Shown: in pieces, positions 7,634 through 14,418 of the stretch | Layout of the letters: the number at the start of each line of letters is the position of its first letter | How positions within the stretch are numbered: position 1 is the stretch's first letter | Source of the DNA: CAZFBR01 sp035353495 [NCBI: uncultured bacterium] | GTDB lineage: Bacteria; DAOPZR01 | Assembly: GCA_964517215.1 (NCBI GenBank) | Contig: CAZFBR010000051.1 | Coordinates: forward strand, 1-17,759 | Direction: 5' to 3' | Length of the DNA: 17,759 nt | The notes under the pieces: generated by a model | Database searches by the model: none | Told to the model about the DNA's origin: nothing | Seen by the model: only the letters and a program-made list of their open reading frames with translations | Position numbers and translations under genes: made by a program

Positions 7634-9396
7634 GTGCGGGCCAGCCGATGGGCCAGATCGTCCCAGGTGATTTTCCAGCAGATGGGCCGCCCGTGCGGGC
7701 AGGTCCAGCGCGGCGGATCGCCGAAGACAAAATCGCAGAGCGCCAGCTGCTCCTGCGGCTGCAGCGGCTCGCCCGCCTTGATCGCCGCCTTGCAGGCGAT
7801 GGTCTTGGCCAGCTTGTCGCGCACGTCGGCGACCTTGCCGATCCCGTCACGGTCGCGCAGCAGGTCCTCGACCACCTGGACCAGCAGGCGGCGGTCGCCG
7901 GCACGATGGCCGAGCGCGGCGGGCACCGCGGTGATGAGCAGCTCGGCGCCGCCGAAGGGTTCGATGCCGAAGCCGATGGTTTTTAACTCCTCCAGCCACG
8001 GCTGCGCCAGCAGCGCCTCGGCCCGGTTCAGTTCCAGCGTGTAGGGCACCAGCAGTCCCTGGCTGGCGCTGCTCGCCGCTGCAATCACCTGTTCGAAGAG
8101 CTGGCGTTCGTGTGCGGCATGCTGGTCGATCAGGTACAGCGCTTCGCTGCGTTCGACTACGAGATAACTGTGCCGCACGCTGCCGACCAGCCGGTACGTC
8201 GCCCGCGCCGCGCTGGCCGCGGGGGTCGGCGCCGGCATGAACACCGCGGGCCCGGCCGCCGGCGGCGGCGAATCCGGCGGACGCCCCCCCGCCGGCGGCA
8301 GCGGCAGCGCGTGCTGCACCGGCGTCGCAGTCATCACAACGTCCGGCCGCGCCGCCCCCGTCCCGCCGCCGGCCGGCGCACCGGCGCGTACGGGCGCCGC
8401 CGGCGCCGGGCCGTGCGCCAGGGCCGCGGCAACCGCGCGTTCGATTGCCGCGCGCACCGCCTGCGGCTCGCGGAACCGCACCTCGAATTTCTGCGGATGC
8501 ACATTGACATCCACGCGCTCGGGCGGCAGCTCCAGCATGATCACCCCGCGCGGGAACCGCCCCGGCGGCAGCTGCAGCCGGTAGGCCTCGCGCAGCGCGT
8601 AGCGCGCGGTCTTGTCCTGCACCGCGCGGCCGTTGACAAACAGATGGAGGCCGGTCCAGCTCCCCTGATGGAACACGGGCGGGGCGAGCAGTCCGCTGAC
8701 GCGAATGCCGTCGGTGGTGGCGCCCAGGCGCAGCCAGTCGCGATAGTCAATCCCCGGGAAAAAGGGCCTGGCGCGCACGGCAAGATCGCTGGCGACCGGC
8801 AGATTGTAGATTTCCCTGCCGTCGCACAGCAGGCGGAACTGGCGGCCGGGCGCGGAGAGCGCCAGCTCCGTGAAGACCGTCAGGCAATGCCCCTTCTCCG
8901 TTTCCGCGGAGCGCAGGAATTTGCGCCGGGCCGGCAGGTTGTGGAACAGCCGCGCCGCGCGCACTTCCGTCCCCTCAGGCATGCCCGTTTCGACCACATT
9001 CCGGATGACCCCCGCGGTAATCTGCGCCTCGAAGCCGCCCACCGCGCCGCGCGCCCGCGAACGCAGGCGCAGGTCGGTCACCGCGGCAATCGACGGCAGC
9101 GCCTCACCGCGGAACCCGAGCGTCGGGATGGCGACCAGGTCCGCGCCGGCGGAGAGTTTGCTCGTGGCATGCCGCTCGAGCGCCATGAGCAGGTCGTTCC
9201 GGTCCATCCCCTGCCCGCGGTCGCGCACGACAATCAGTGCGGCGCCGCCGCCGTCAAGCTCGACCTCAATGGCCGGCGTGTCGGTGTCCAGCGCGTTTTC
9301 CAGCAGTTCCTTGAGCACCGAAGCGGGCCGCTCGATGACTTCACCGGCGGCAATGCGGTTGATAACATCATCAGGAAGCTGGCGGATGACTCCCAT
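7630..9396 (-). CDS. mutL: DNA mismatch repair protein MutL with endonuclease motifs
   Basis: This is a 588-residue protein. The N-terminal GHKL ATPase has LLENALD (Glu33, Asn34), RDRGQGMD (58-65), RHATSKL (75-81) and LGFRGEALPSI (93-103). A Pro/Ala/Gly-rich linker of about 80 residues separates it from the C-terminal dimerisation domain. That domain carries DQHAAHERQLFE, matching the metal-binding endonuclease motif DQHA-x2-E-x4-E, plus ACKAAIKAG and CPHGRP near the end. MutL of this type nicks the unmethylated strand itself, as in lineages without MutH. A GAAGGGGG ribosome-binding site lies just upstream. A 66-base gap with a small hairpin separates it from the S55-like gene. No mutS is present in the window. 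Confidence 0.97.
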   Translation of the reverse strand: MGVIRQLPDDVINRIAAGEVIERPASVLKELLENALDTDTPAIEVELDGGGAALIVVRDRGQGMDRNDLLMALERHATSKLSAGADLVAIPTLGFRGEALPSIAAVTDLRLRSRARGAVGGFEAQITAGVIRNVVETGMPEGTEVRAARLFHNLPARRKFLRSAETEKGHCLTVFTELALSAPGRQFRLLCDGREIYNLPVASDLAVRARPFFPGIDYRDWLRLGATTDGIRVSGLLAPPVFHQGSWTGLHLFVNGRAVQDKTARYALREAYRLQLPPGRFPRGVIMLELPPERVDVNVHPQKFEVRFREPQAVRAAIERAVAAALAHGPAPAAPVRAGAPAGGGTGAARPDVVMTATPVQHALPLPPAGGRPPDSPPPAAGPAVFMPAPTPAASAARATYRLVGSVRHSYLVVERSEALYLIDQHAAHERQLFEQVIAAASSASQGLLVPYTLELNRAEALLAQPWLEELKTIGFGIEPFGGAELLITAVPAALGHRAGDRRLLVQVVEDLLRDRDGIGKVADVRDKLAKTIACKAAIKAGEPLQPQEQLALCDFVFGDPPRWTCPHGRPICWKITWDDLAHRLART

Positions 9397-9415
9397 GACT
9401 GCCCCCTTCGCCCGT

Positions 9416-9434
9416 CCTCTCCCGCCGGGAGAGG
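9416..9434. repeat. 8-bp palindromic hairpin between the S55-like gene and mutL
   Basis: CCTCTCCC and GGGAGAGG form a perfect 8-bp stem with a GCC loop in the only real gap of this operon. No T run follows. Short palindromes of this CTCTCCC/GGGAGAG type are often dispersed repeats in GC-rich genomes. It could also adjust mRNA stability or expression between the two genes. Confidence 0.45.
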
Positions 9435-9462
9435 CGCACCTGCCGGCGCTGTCCGCCTCCGC

Positions 9463-11151
9463 CTACGGGCGGCGCTGCACCGTGAACTGCAGCTCGTGCT
9501 CACCGCTGACCACGGTGCCGGCCGCCACGCGCACGAACTGATACTCCGTGCGCCGGGCGGCACGCGACGTGGCCCGCGATGCGTCGTTCAGGACGCTGCT
9601 CACCGCGCCCGGCAGATCGGTGTACGCCCGCCCGCCCAGATACTGGGTGCGGAGCGGCAGGCGCAGCGTCAGCATGAGCTGGTCACCCTGGCCGACCTCC
9701 TGCCACAGCTTGAAGATGTCGCCCAGGTCGTCGATGGGCGGCATGGACGGCAGCTCGTTGCCCGGCCCGATATGCACGGCCAGCTCCGTCCCGTCCTCCA
9801 GCCAGTCCGGCACGGTGAAGGTCAGCGGCACCGTGCGGCGCGGCTCGCCGAACGGGCGCACTACCGCCTGGATCGTCACGTCCTCGCCCGGCTGCACTGC
9901 CAGGTGGTCGGTGCGCACGCTTTCCAGTTCGGCAAACCCGCGCCCCGGCGCCAGCTCAACCGCGATGCGCGCCCGCTCGACGTTGAGCGTCTCCCACGGG
10001 TTGTCCTTGAGCGACAGCGGGAAGAGCGCCTCGTAGATGTCCACCATGCCCGGCGCGTACAGCGTGTCGCGCCGCGTGATCTCCGGGTAGCCGGCAAACT
10101 TGAACGACGCGACGGTGCGGCAGACCATGTCGCCGCCCCCGGTCAGCTCCTCGATGCCCGACGACACCGCCATGGCTGCGAGCGGGAAAAACAGCAGCGG
10201 GTGGTCCACCACCTCGCAATGCAGTTCACGCGTGCGCCCGCCCAGCGTCACCGCCACCTCGATGGGCACCATGCGCGCGCGCTGCGGACCGACCACGCCG
10301 CCCACCGCCGGGGCGCGGTCGAGCGAAATGGTGCCCACCTCGCGGCCGGCCACGCCGAGCTTGAACGAGCTGGCGTAGCTCGGGTTGACCGTGAGGATGT
10401 GCGCCGTCACCATCGGGTACTCGCCGTCGAGCAGCTGGAACATGGGATGGCCGAAGCCGAGCATGCGGTCCCCCTCGCGCCAGGTAACGGTGCCGATCCC
10501 GGTAAAGTCAATGTCGCCGCGCGCCAGCTGGATGCCGAACGCCGCGCCGGGGACAATCGCCTCCGGCCCGAGGTCCGCCCCGCCCGCCGCCGCGCCCCCC
10601 TGCACGGGGAGCAGCCCGTACCCGCGCAGGAGCTCGGCCGCCTGGGCAAACGTGCGCGGGCCGAGCCCGCCGATGAAGAGCGGCGCGCCGACCGGCGCCA
10701 GCGCCGTGGCGCCGTCGTTCGCCCGGCCATGCGCGTCCAGCCGCCGCGCCGGCGCCGCCGGGGTGGAATCATCCCACACCGCCAGCATGGCCGCCGCCGG
10801 CGTCACCAGCCCGATCGGTTCCTTCTGGTAATTGAACGAATAGCCGACCGCGCCCGCCCACTTGCCGTCAAAATAGACGGGGGAACCGCTCATGCCGGCA
10901 ATGATCCCCGCGCGTTCGAGCACGTCACCGTACCCGCGAATGACAATCAGGTCGCGGCCGGGGAAGGCGTTGGCCAGCACCCCCAGCGCCTCGACCTCGA
11001 AACGCACCGGGGTGTCGCTCTGAAATACCGTCAGCCCGTAGCCGCGCATCCCCGCGCGGATCGCCGCCGGCGCGATAATCTCCGGCGTCGCCGCAGCTGC
11101 CGGCGCCGCCAGCAGGGCCAGCAGGACCAGAACCGCCGCGACGGGGCGCAT
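9463..11151 (-). CDS. Secreted SpoIVB-S55-type peptidase-like protein
   Basis: This is a 562-residue protein with a clear signal peptide ([20 protein letters not shown], cut near residue 21). IRAGMRGYGLTVFQ (31-44) and then AGIIAGMSGSPVYFDGKWAG (81-100) and EPIGLVTP (111-118) match the peptidase S55 / SpoIVB group, whose nucleophile is the first Ser of GMSGSP (Ser88). A GFGHP block (His235) comes after the Ser, whereas in SpoIVB the catalytic His precedes the Ser. It is therefore open whether this copy is an active protease. The C-terminal 270 residues look like beta-rich binding domains. The start is the ATG sharing one base with the hisG stop (TAATG). SpoIVB acts in Bacillus sporulation; here the substrate is unknown and an envelope or periplasmic role is inferred. 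Confidence 0.85.
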   Translation of the reverse strand: MRPVAAVLVLLALLAAPAAAATPEIIAPAAIRAGMRGYGLTVFQSDTPVRFEVEALGVLANAFPGRDLIVIRGYGDVLERAGIIAGMSGSPVYFDGKWAGAVGYSFNYQKEPIGLVTPAAAMLAVWDDSTPAAPARRLDAHGRANDGATALAPVGAPLFIGGLGPRTFAQAAELLRGYGLLPVQGGAAAGGADLGPEAIVPGAAFGIQLARGDIDFTGIGTVTWREGDRMLGFGHPMFQLLDGEYPMVTAHILTVNPSYASSFKLGVAGREVGTISLDRAPAVGGVVGPQRARMVPIEVAVTLGGRTRELHCEVVDHPLLFFPLAAMAVSSGIEELTGGGDMVCRTVASFKFAGYPEITRRDTLYAPGMVDIYEALFPLSLKDNPWETLNVERARIAVELAPGRGFAELESVRTDHLAVQPGEDVTIQAVVRPFGEPRRTVPLTFTVPDWLEDGTELAVHIGPGNELPSMPPIDDLGDIFKLWQEVGQGDQLMLTLRLPLRTQYLGGRAYTDLPGAVSSVLNDASRATSRAARRTEYQFVRVAAGTVVSGEHELQFTVQRRP

Positions 11152-12020
11152 TACAAAACCAGCTTGGTCAGCGGATATTCGAGGATGCCGGTCGCGCCCG
11201 CCCGCTTGAGCTGCGGGATGAGCTCGCGCGCCACCACTTCCTCGAGCACCACCTCGACCGCCACCCACGCCTTGTCGCTCAGCGGCGAGACCGTGGGGTT
11301 CTGCAGCGCCGGCAGCTGCTTGACGATGCCGTCGAGCGCCTGCGCCGGAACGTTCATCTTCAAACCCACCCGCGTTTCCGCGTTGAGCGCGCCCTGCATG
11401 AGCAGCAGCATATTCTCCAGTTTCGCCCGTTTGGCCGGGTCGGACCACGCCGCCTTGTTGGCGATCAGCTTGGTGCGCGATTCAAAGAGCGTTTCGACGA
11501 TGCGCAGCTTGTTGGCCCGCAGCGAGCTCCCCGTTTCGGTCAGCTCGACGATCGCATCGACGAGACGCGGGGCCTTGACCTCGGTCGCGCCCCACGAAAA
11601 CTCGACCTGCGCCGTCACGTTGTGGCTCTTCAGCCAGTCCTGCGTCGCCTGCACCAGTTCCGTGGCGATGCGCTTCCCCTGCAAATCCTTCACCGACTTG
11701 ATGTCGCTCGCCTCGGGGACCGCCAGCACCCAGCGCACCGGGTTGCGCCCCGACTTGGCGTAGGTCAGCTCGCCGACCTCAACCACGTCCGAGCGGTTTT
11801 CCTTGATCCAGTCCAGCCCGGTCATGCCCGCGTCGAGGACCTGCTGCTCCACGTAGCGCGAGATTTCCTGCGCACGGATCAGCACGAAATCGAGTTCCGG
11901 GTCGTTGACCGTGGGATAGTACGACCGCGAACTGGCGTTGATTGCCCAGCCGGCGCGCTTGAACAGCTGGATCGTCGATTCCTGCAGCGAGCCCTTGGGC
12001 AGGCCGAATGTCAGTTTCAT
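11151..12020 (-). CDS. hisG: ATP phosphoribosyltransferase HisG, long form
   Basis: This is a 289-residue protein catalysing the first step of histidine synthesis: ATP plus PRPP gives phosphoribosyl-ATP. The N-terminus [12 protein letters not shown] is typical. The PRPP-binding loop is [15 protein letters not shown], and the last 75 or so residues form the ACT-like regulatory domain that senses histidine in the long, HisZ-independent form. I start at the ATG at 12020, which has AAGGAGA (12026-12032) upstream; an ATG at 12050 would add ten unrelated residues. The gene is the first of the minus-strand operon behind a promoter at 12085-12114. No other his gene is nearby, so hisG is here separated from its pathway and linked to repair and translation genes. 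Confidence 0.96.
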   Translation of the reverse strand: MKLTFGLPKGSLQESTIQLFKRAGWAINASSRSYYPTVNDPELDFVLIRAQEISRYVEQQVLDAGMTGLDWIKENRSDVVEVGELTYAKSGRNPVRWVLAVPEASDIKSVKDLQGKRIATELVQATQDWLKSHNVTAQVEFSWGATEVKAPRLVDAIVELTETGSSLRANKLRIVETLFESRTKLIANKAAWSDPAKRAKLENMLLLMQGALNAETRVGLKMNVPAQALDGIVKQLPALQNPTVSPLSDKAWVAVEVVLEEVVARELIPQLKRAGATGILEYPLTKLVL

Positions 12021-12084
12021 CTGCGTCTCCTTACCATGTCCGGTTACCAAAGATATGCGCCGGGCTCCGCCGCCGCGTCCAAAT

Positions 12085-12114
12085 ACTATACTACAGCGCC
12101 CCGCGACCAGTCAA
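12085..12114 (-). promoter_or_regulatory. Sigma70-type promoter of the hisG operon
   Basis: On the minus strand TTGACT (12114-12109) and TATAGT (12090-12085) are 18 bases apart. The start point would be near 12078, giving a leader of roughly 58 bases before hisG. I see no histidine-rich leader peptide or attenuator in that short leader. Confidence 0.6.
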
Positions 12115-12388
12115 CTGCATTCCGCATGCCCGTCCGTACCGGCAATTGCCTGCCGTTTGCCCGCACCGCTCGTTCCCGGCGCGCTCACGCCGTCAGCACA
12201 GCCTGCGGCGCGGATCAGACAGCGCGCCGCAGGCCGAATCATGCCCCCCGGCCGTGCCGGTCACTTTCCCGGTTCGCAGTCCGCAGTCCGCTGTGTTCGC
12301 GCACCGCCAGCAGCCGCAGGCGCGAGCGGCGAAAAGAATTTTTGTTGAACCGGCTGATCCTGTCAAGGGATTTGTCAATCGTATTGTG
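12115..12388. other. Intergenic region between the core operon and the cassette array
   Basis: No gene is supported here. Composition changes along the stretch from GC-rich (near hisG) to AT-richer (near 12330). It holds a strong inverted repeat (annotated separately), a short tandem GCAGTCC repeat near 12276-12291, and two TGTCAA boxes at 12361-12366 and 12373-12378 that have no matching -10 element. It marks the boundary between core chromosome and acquired cassettes. Confidence 0.5.
12201..12234. repeat. Perfect 12-bp inverted repeat with 10-base loop
   Basis: GCCTGCGGCGCG (12201-12212) is the exact reverse complement of CGCGCCGCAGGC (12223-12234). The stem is very stable, but neither side carries a T run. 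It could be a Rho-type or bidirectional terminator ending cassette transcription before hisG, or a protein-binding site. Confidence 0.6.
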
Positions 12389-12453
12389 TCCTGACGATTA
12401 GTGCTCTGCGTTGAACCACGCCAGCGACGAAGTGCAGCAGCGTGCAGTTTGTC
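12389..12453 (-). repeat. attC-like site of the lipoprotein cassette
   Basis: Read on the minus strand it runs from GACAAAC to a degenerate right core GTCAGGA. The arms GCTGCTGCACTT and AACGCAGAGC pair imperfectly, with extra bases in the left arm. It aligns without gaps to the site at 16192-16249, with about 12 differences in 57 bases. Both cores differ from RYYYAAC and GTTRRRY, so it may be inactive. It is the last site of the array. Confidence 0.6.
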
Positions 12454-12477
12454 ATGTTGATATCGGTTCTGCTGCAA

Positions 12478-13584
12478 TTACTGCTGGATTAGCACCTCCG
12501 GGTTATTCACCCACATGACGAAATAGGGATTGGCTTTTCCCTTTTCTTTCAGACACAGCAGAAACGGTTGGTCAAATACCATACATACCGTTTCATCAAT
12601 TAGTGCGCTACAGGGGGTGGCGCCGATCACAGCAAATGATTTCAGAACCGCACCTTGTTCATCAAGACGAAAACGAATATCCTGAACGACCATGCTAATT
12701 CCCCATCCTTGCATTGCGGGGTTGATAAACTTTCTTCCAGCCAATTCCGAATAATTCCGTAGTATGCTGAAATTCATTTTAGGAATAAACAGGCGATCAT
12801 CTTCGCCAAAACAGCGCGTATCGCCTGGATGCTCGATTCTTTGCCGCAATATATTCCACCCTTCCTGCAATGTGGCTGGTTTCGACATTTGTGCTAAGTA
12901 TATGCAATCCGTATCACCTTGTGGCACCAGTTCCACCGCCAGTCCAGCTGCGTCCTTATAGACGAGAACTTGTTGCGCATAATCGTCACGCGAATGGATT
13001 TTACCAAATGCCGACACTTGTGTTCCGGCAAAATTAATGCCCTGTGCAATATGTTCGAAGGCATTGGCAAACAACAATCTTTTTTCCATATACGCATATA
13101 TCACATACTCCGAGAGATTGCCAAGGTTTCCGTGCGGCAGTGATCGAATATTTGGCATCGGTGCAGAGAACCTGTCACGCATTTCCTGCCCGATACGGTC
13201 AAGAACACCTTCATTGTATAGCCCCGTCAGGGTCAAACACGAGGCCTCGGCAATATCACTCTGTTTGAAATTGCCAACATTTAGCTCGTCAACAAGAGGC
13301 GGATTGCCGTCGAGACGAACCGGGCCACGCGTATAGTCATGCCGGAGTATGTTCCATGCTAATTGAAAACTGGCGCAATAAATCACATTCGTACTATCCG
13401 GCACCGTGCTGGTCAGTATGGGTGAAACAATCGTACGCGTCAGATCTTCTGCTTTAGCGACAAATAGCGGGGCTTCCGGCCCCGTAGGTGTCTCAATCAT
13501 TGAAGTTGTGTTGCCATTCGAACACGAATGCATTATCGGAATGAATGCCACCATAGAAATGGTAAGATAACGAAGATAGCTCAT
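12478..13584 (-). CDS. Putative secreted lipoprotein, cassette-borne, distantly serpin-like
   Basis: This is a 368-residue protein. The N-terminus MSYLRYLTISMVAFIPIMHSC fits a lipoprotein signal with a non-ideal lipobox (MHS-C, Cys21). The mature part has NVIYCASFQLAWNIL (65-79) and ends with VFDQPFLLCLKEKGKANPYF followed by MWVNNPEVL. From memory I associate this pair of blocks with uncharacterised exported proteins of PVC bacteria. It also vaguely resembles the serpin fold (helix B and the strand after the reactive loop), but that is weak. GGGGTGA upstream of the ATG at 13584 is the ribosome-binding site. The gene lies between the attC sites at 13640-13700 and 12389-12453, so it is a one-gene cassette. 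The function is unknown. Confidence 0.8.
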   Translation of the reverse strand: MSYLRYLTISMVAFIPIMHSCSNGNTTSMIETPTGPEAPLFVAKAEDLTRTIVSPILTSTVPDSTNVIYCASFQLAWNILRHDYTRGPVRLDGNPPLVDELNVGNFKQSDIAEASCLTLTGLYNEGVLDRIGQEMRDRFSAPMPNIRSLPHGNLGNLSEYVIYAYMEKRLLFANAFEHIAQGINFAGTQVSAFGKIHSRDDYAQQVLVYKDAAGLAVELVPQGDTDCIYLAQMSKPATLQEGWNILRQRIEHPGDTRCFGEDDRLFIPKMNFSILRNYSELAGRKFINPAMQGWGISMVVQDIRFRLDEQGAVLKSFAVIGATPCSALIDETVCMVFDQPFLLCLKEKGKANPYFVMWVNNPEVLIQQ

Positions 13585-13639
13585 TTTCTTTCACCCCAAA
13601 TCAGGTCACCATTAATAGTCATCAATGGCATGTCTATCC

Positions 13640-13700
13640 AGCTAACGATCAGTGCGCAACGGGCATAGCCGCTTGCGCCCGCTGCCGCGCGAAGTTAGCC
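13640..13700 (-). repeat. attC-like site after the small membrane-protein pair
   Basis: The outer boxes are GGCTAAC and GTTAGCT (minus strand), of which GCTAAC/GTTAGC are exact complements. The inner arms GCGCGGCAGCGGGC and GCCCGTTGCGCAC pair at 11 of 13 positions, with one extra G in the left arm. This is the canonical attC layout, with a terminal loop of about 12 bases. Confidence 0.8.
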
Positions 13701-13739
13701 TGCGCATTTCTTGATTCATTGGTTATCCCAAAACGGCAT

Positions 13740-14141
13740 TTAATGTCCCACTGGTCCATTGCCGTAGGTCGAGAATACTGTGAGTATAACCGACAGCGGT
13801 AAGAATACTAATAGTATCACTAGTGCTATGGCAAATATTAGGCGAAACCAATCTCGCGGCGCGAATACATAAAGTTCGTTTGCAAGTAAGGCACCAGCTA
13901 CCAATGGTGCCAGCAATATGCCCCAACTGGATATTTCGGCAGTGATTCGCATAGGTAGCGGAAGAAATACACCATAATCCGCACACATTGCAATGAATAC
14001 TCTGATAAAGATGAGGAAGACGATAAAACCAATAACGTCAAGAACGATAAGACAAGCCAATGCCGTGCATTCGATTGCTTTTAATTGCCGGAACCAGTCA
14101 ACCAGGCGCTGTTTGAACGACAGAATTATATGCATTGACAT
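13740..14141 (-). CDS. Small membrane protein, three hydrophobic segments, GspF-like motif
   Basis: This is a 133-residue protein. The start is the ATG at 14141, chosen because GGGGAG lies 11 bases upstream; the longer frame to 14222 overlaps the preceding small gene. Hydrophobic segments lie at about residues 28-50, 70-90 and 105-127. Between the first two is YGVFLPLPMRITAEIS, resembling the (E)LPLPT-R-x-x-x-x-x-S block of GspF/PilC-type inner-membrane proteins of type II secretion. The resemblance is limited to that block and the protein is far too short for GspF. It starts 5 bases after the stop of the 58-residue gene, and both share one cassette, so they are probably produced together and may interact in the membrane. 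Confidence 0.8.
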   Translation of the reverse strand: MSMHIILSFKQRLVDWFRQLKAIECTALACLIVLDVIGFIVFLIFIRVFIAMCADYGVFLPLPMRITAEISSWGILLAPLVAGALLANELYVFAPRDWFRLIFAIALVILLVFLPLSVILTVFSTYGNGPVGH

Positions 14142-14146
14142 AGCAT

Positions 14147-14323
14147 TTAATCTCCCCACTCGCCGACATGCACAAACAATTGCCCTGCGCTGGTAATCAG
14201 AACCAGTGTTGTCACATACCAAATATTCGCATTAAAACGAAATAGCATGCACCATCCAAGCAGATTAATCAGGACGAGCGTCAAGGTGCTTGGCTTTGCT
14301 CCAGAGAATCCCGTATCGGTCAT
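14147..14323 (-). CDS. 58-residue membrane protein, first gene of a two-gene cassette
   Basis: The ORF runs from the ATG at 14323 to a TAA at 14147-14149. The product begins MTDTGFSGAKPSTL and has two hydrophobic stretches: LTLVLINLLGWCMLF at about 14-28, and IWYVTTLVLITSAGQLFV at about 34-51, ending HVGEWGD. AAGGA lies about 12 bases upstream of the ATG. The ribosome-binding site of the next gene (GGGGAG) lies inside its last codons, so translation is likely coupled. The start is about 35 bases after the right core of the attC at 14358-14408, a normal cassette spacing. I do not recognise the family. An alternative is that the ATG at 14323 is only a leader for the second gene, but the hydrophobic pattern argues for a real product. 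Confidence 0.65.
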   Translation of the reverse strand: MTDTGFSGAKPSTLTLVLINLLGWCMLFRFNANIWYVTTLVLITSAGQLFVHVGEWGD

Positions 14324-14357
14324 TATATTTTCAATCCTTCGATCATCATTTCATGCT

Positions 14358-14408
14358 GGCCAACGATTGGCACTCACGCGCCTTGGCGCGTGCAGCGACA
14401 AGTTGGCC
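14358..14408 (-). repeat. attC-like site after the methyltransferase fusion gene
   Basis: The outer boxes GGCCAAC and GTTGGCC are perfect 7-base complements. The inner stem CACGCGCC/GGCGCGTG is perfect, with a 2-base loop (14375-14392). The middle part pairs imperfectly, with an extra G in the left arm. At 51 bases it is slightly shorter than most described attC sites. It begins 10 bases after the stop of the upstream cassette gene. Confidence 0.75.
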
Positions 14409-14418
14409 TTCACGTATT

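Noticed and set aside
8110-11763. 1217-codon plus-strand open frame
   Set aside because: It is antisense to mutL, the S55-like gene and hisG, is dominated by Arg, His, Gln and Ala, and has no domain. Long antisense frames are expected in GC-rich coding DNA.
12361-12378. Two TTGACA boxes on the minus strand as a promoter
   Set aside because: No acceptable -10 box lies 16-18 bases downstream of either one. Only A/T-rich sequence without TATAAT similarity follows.
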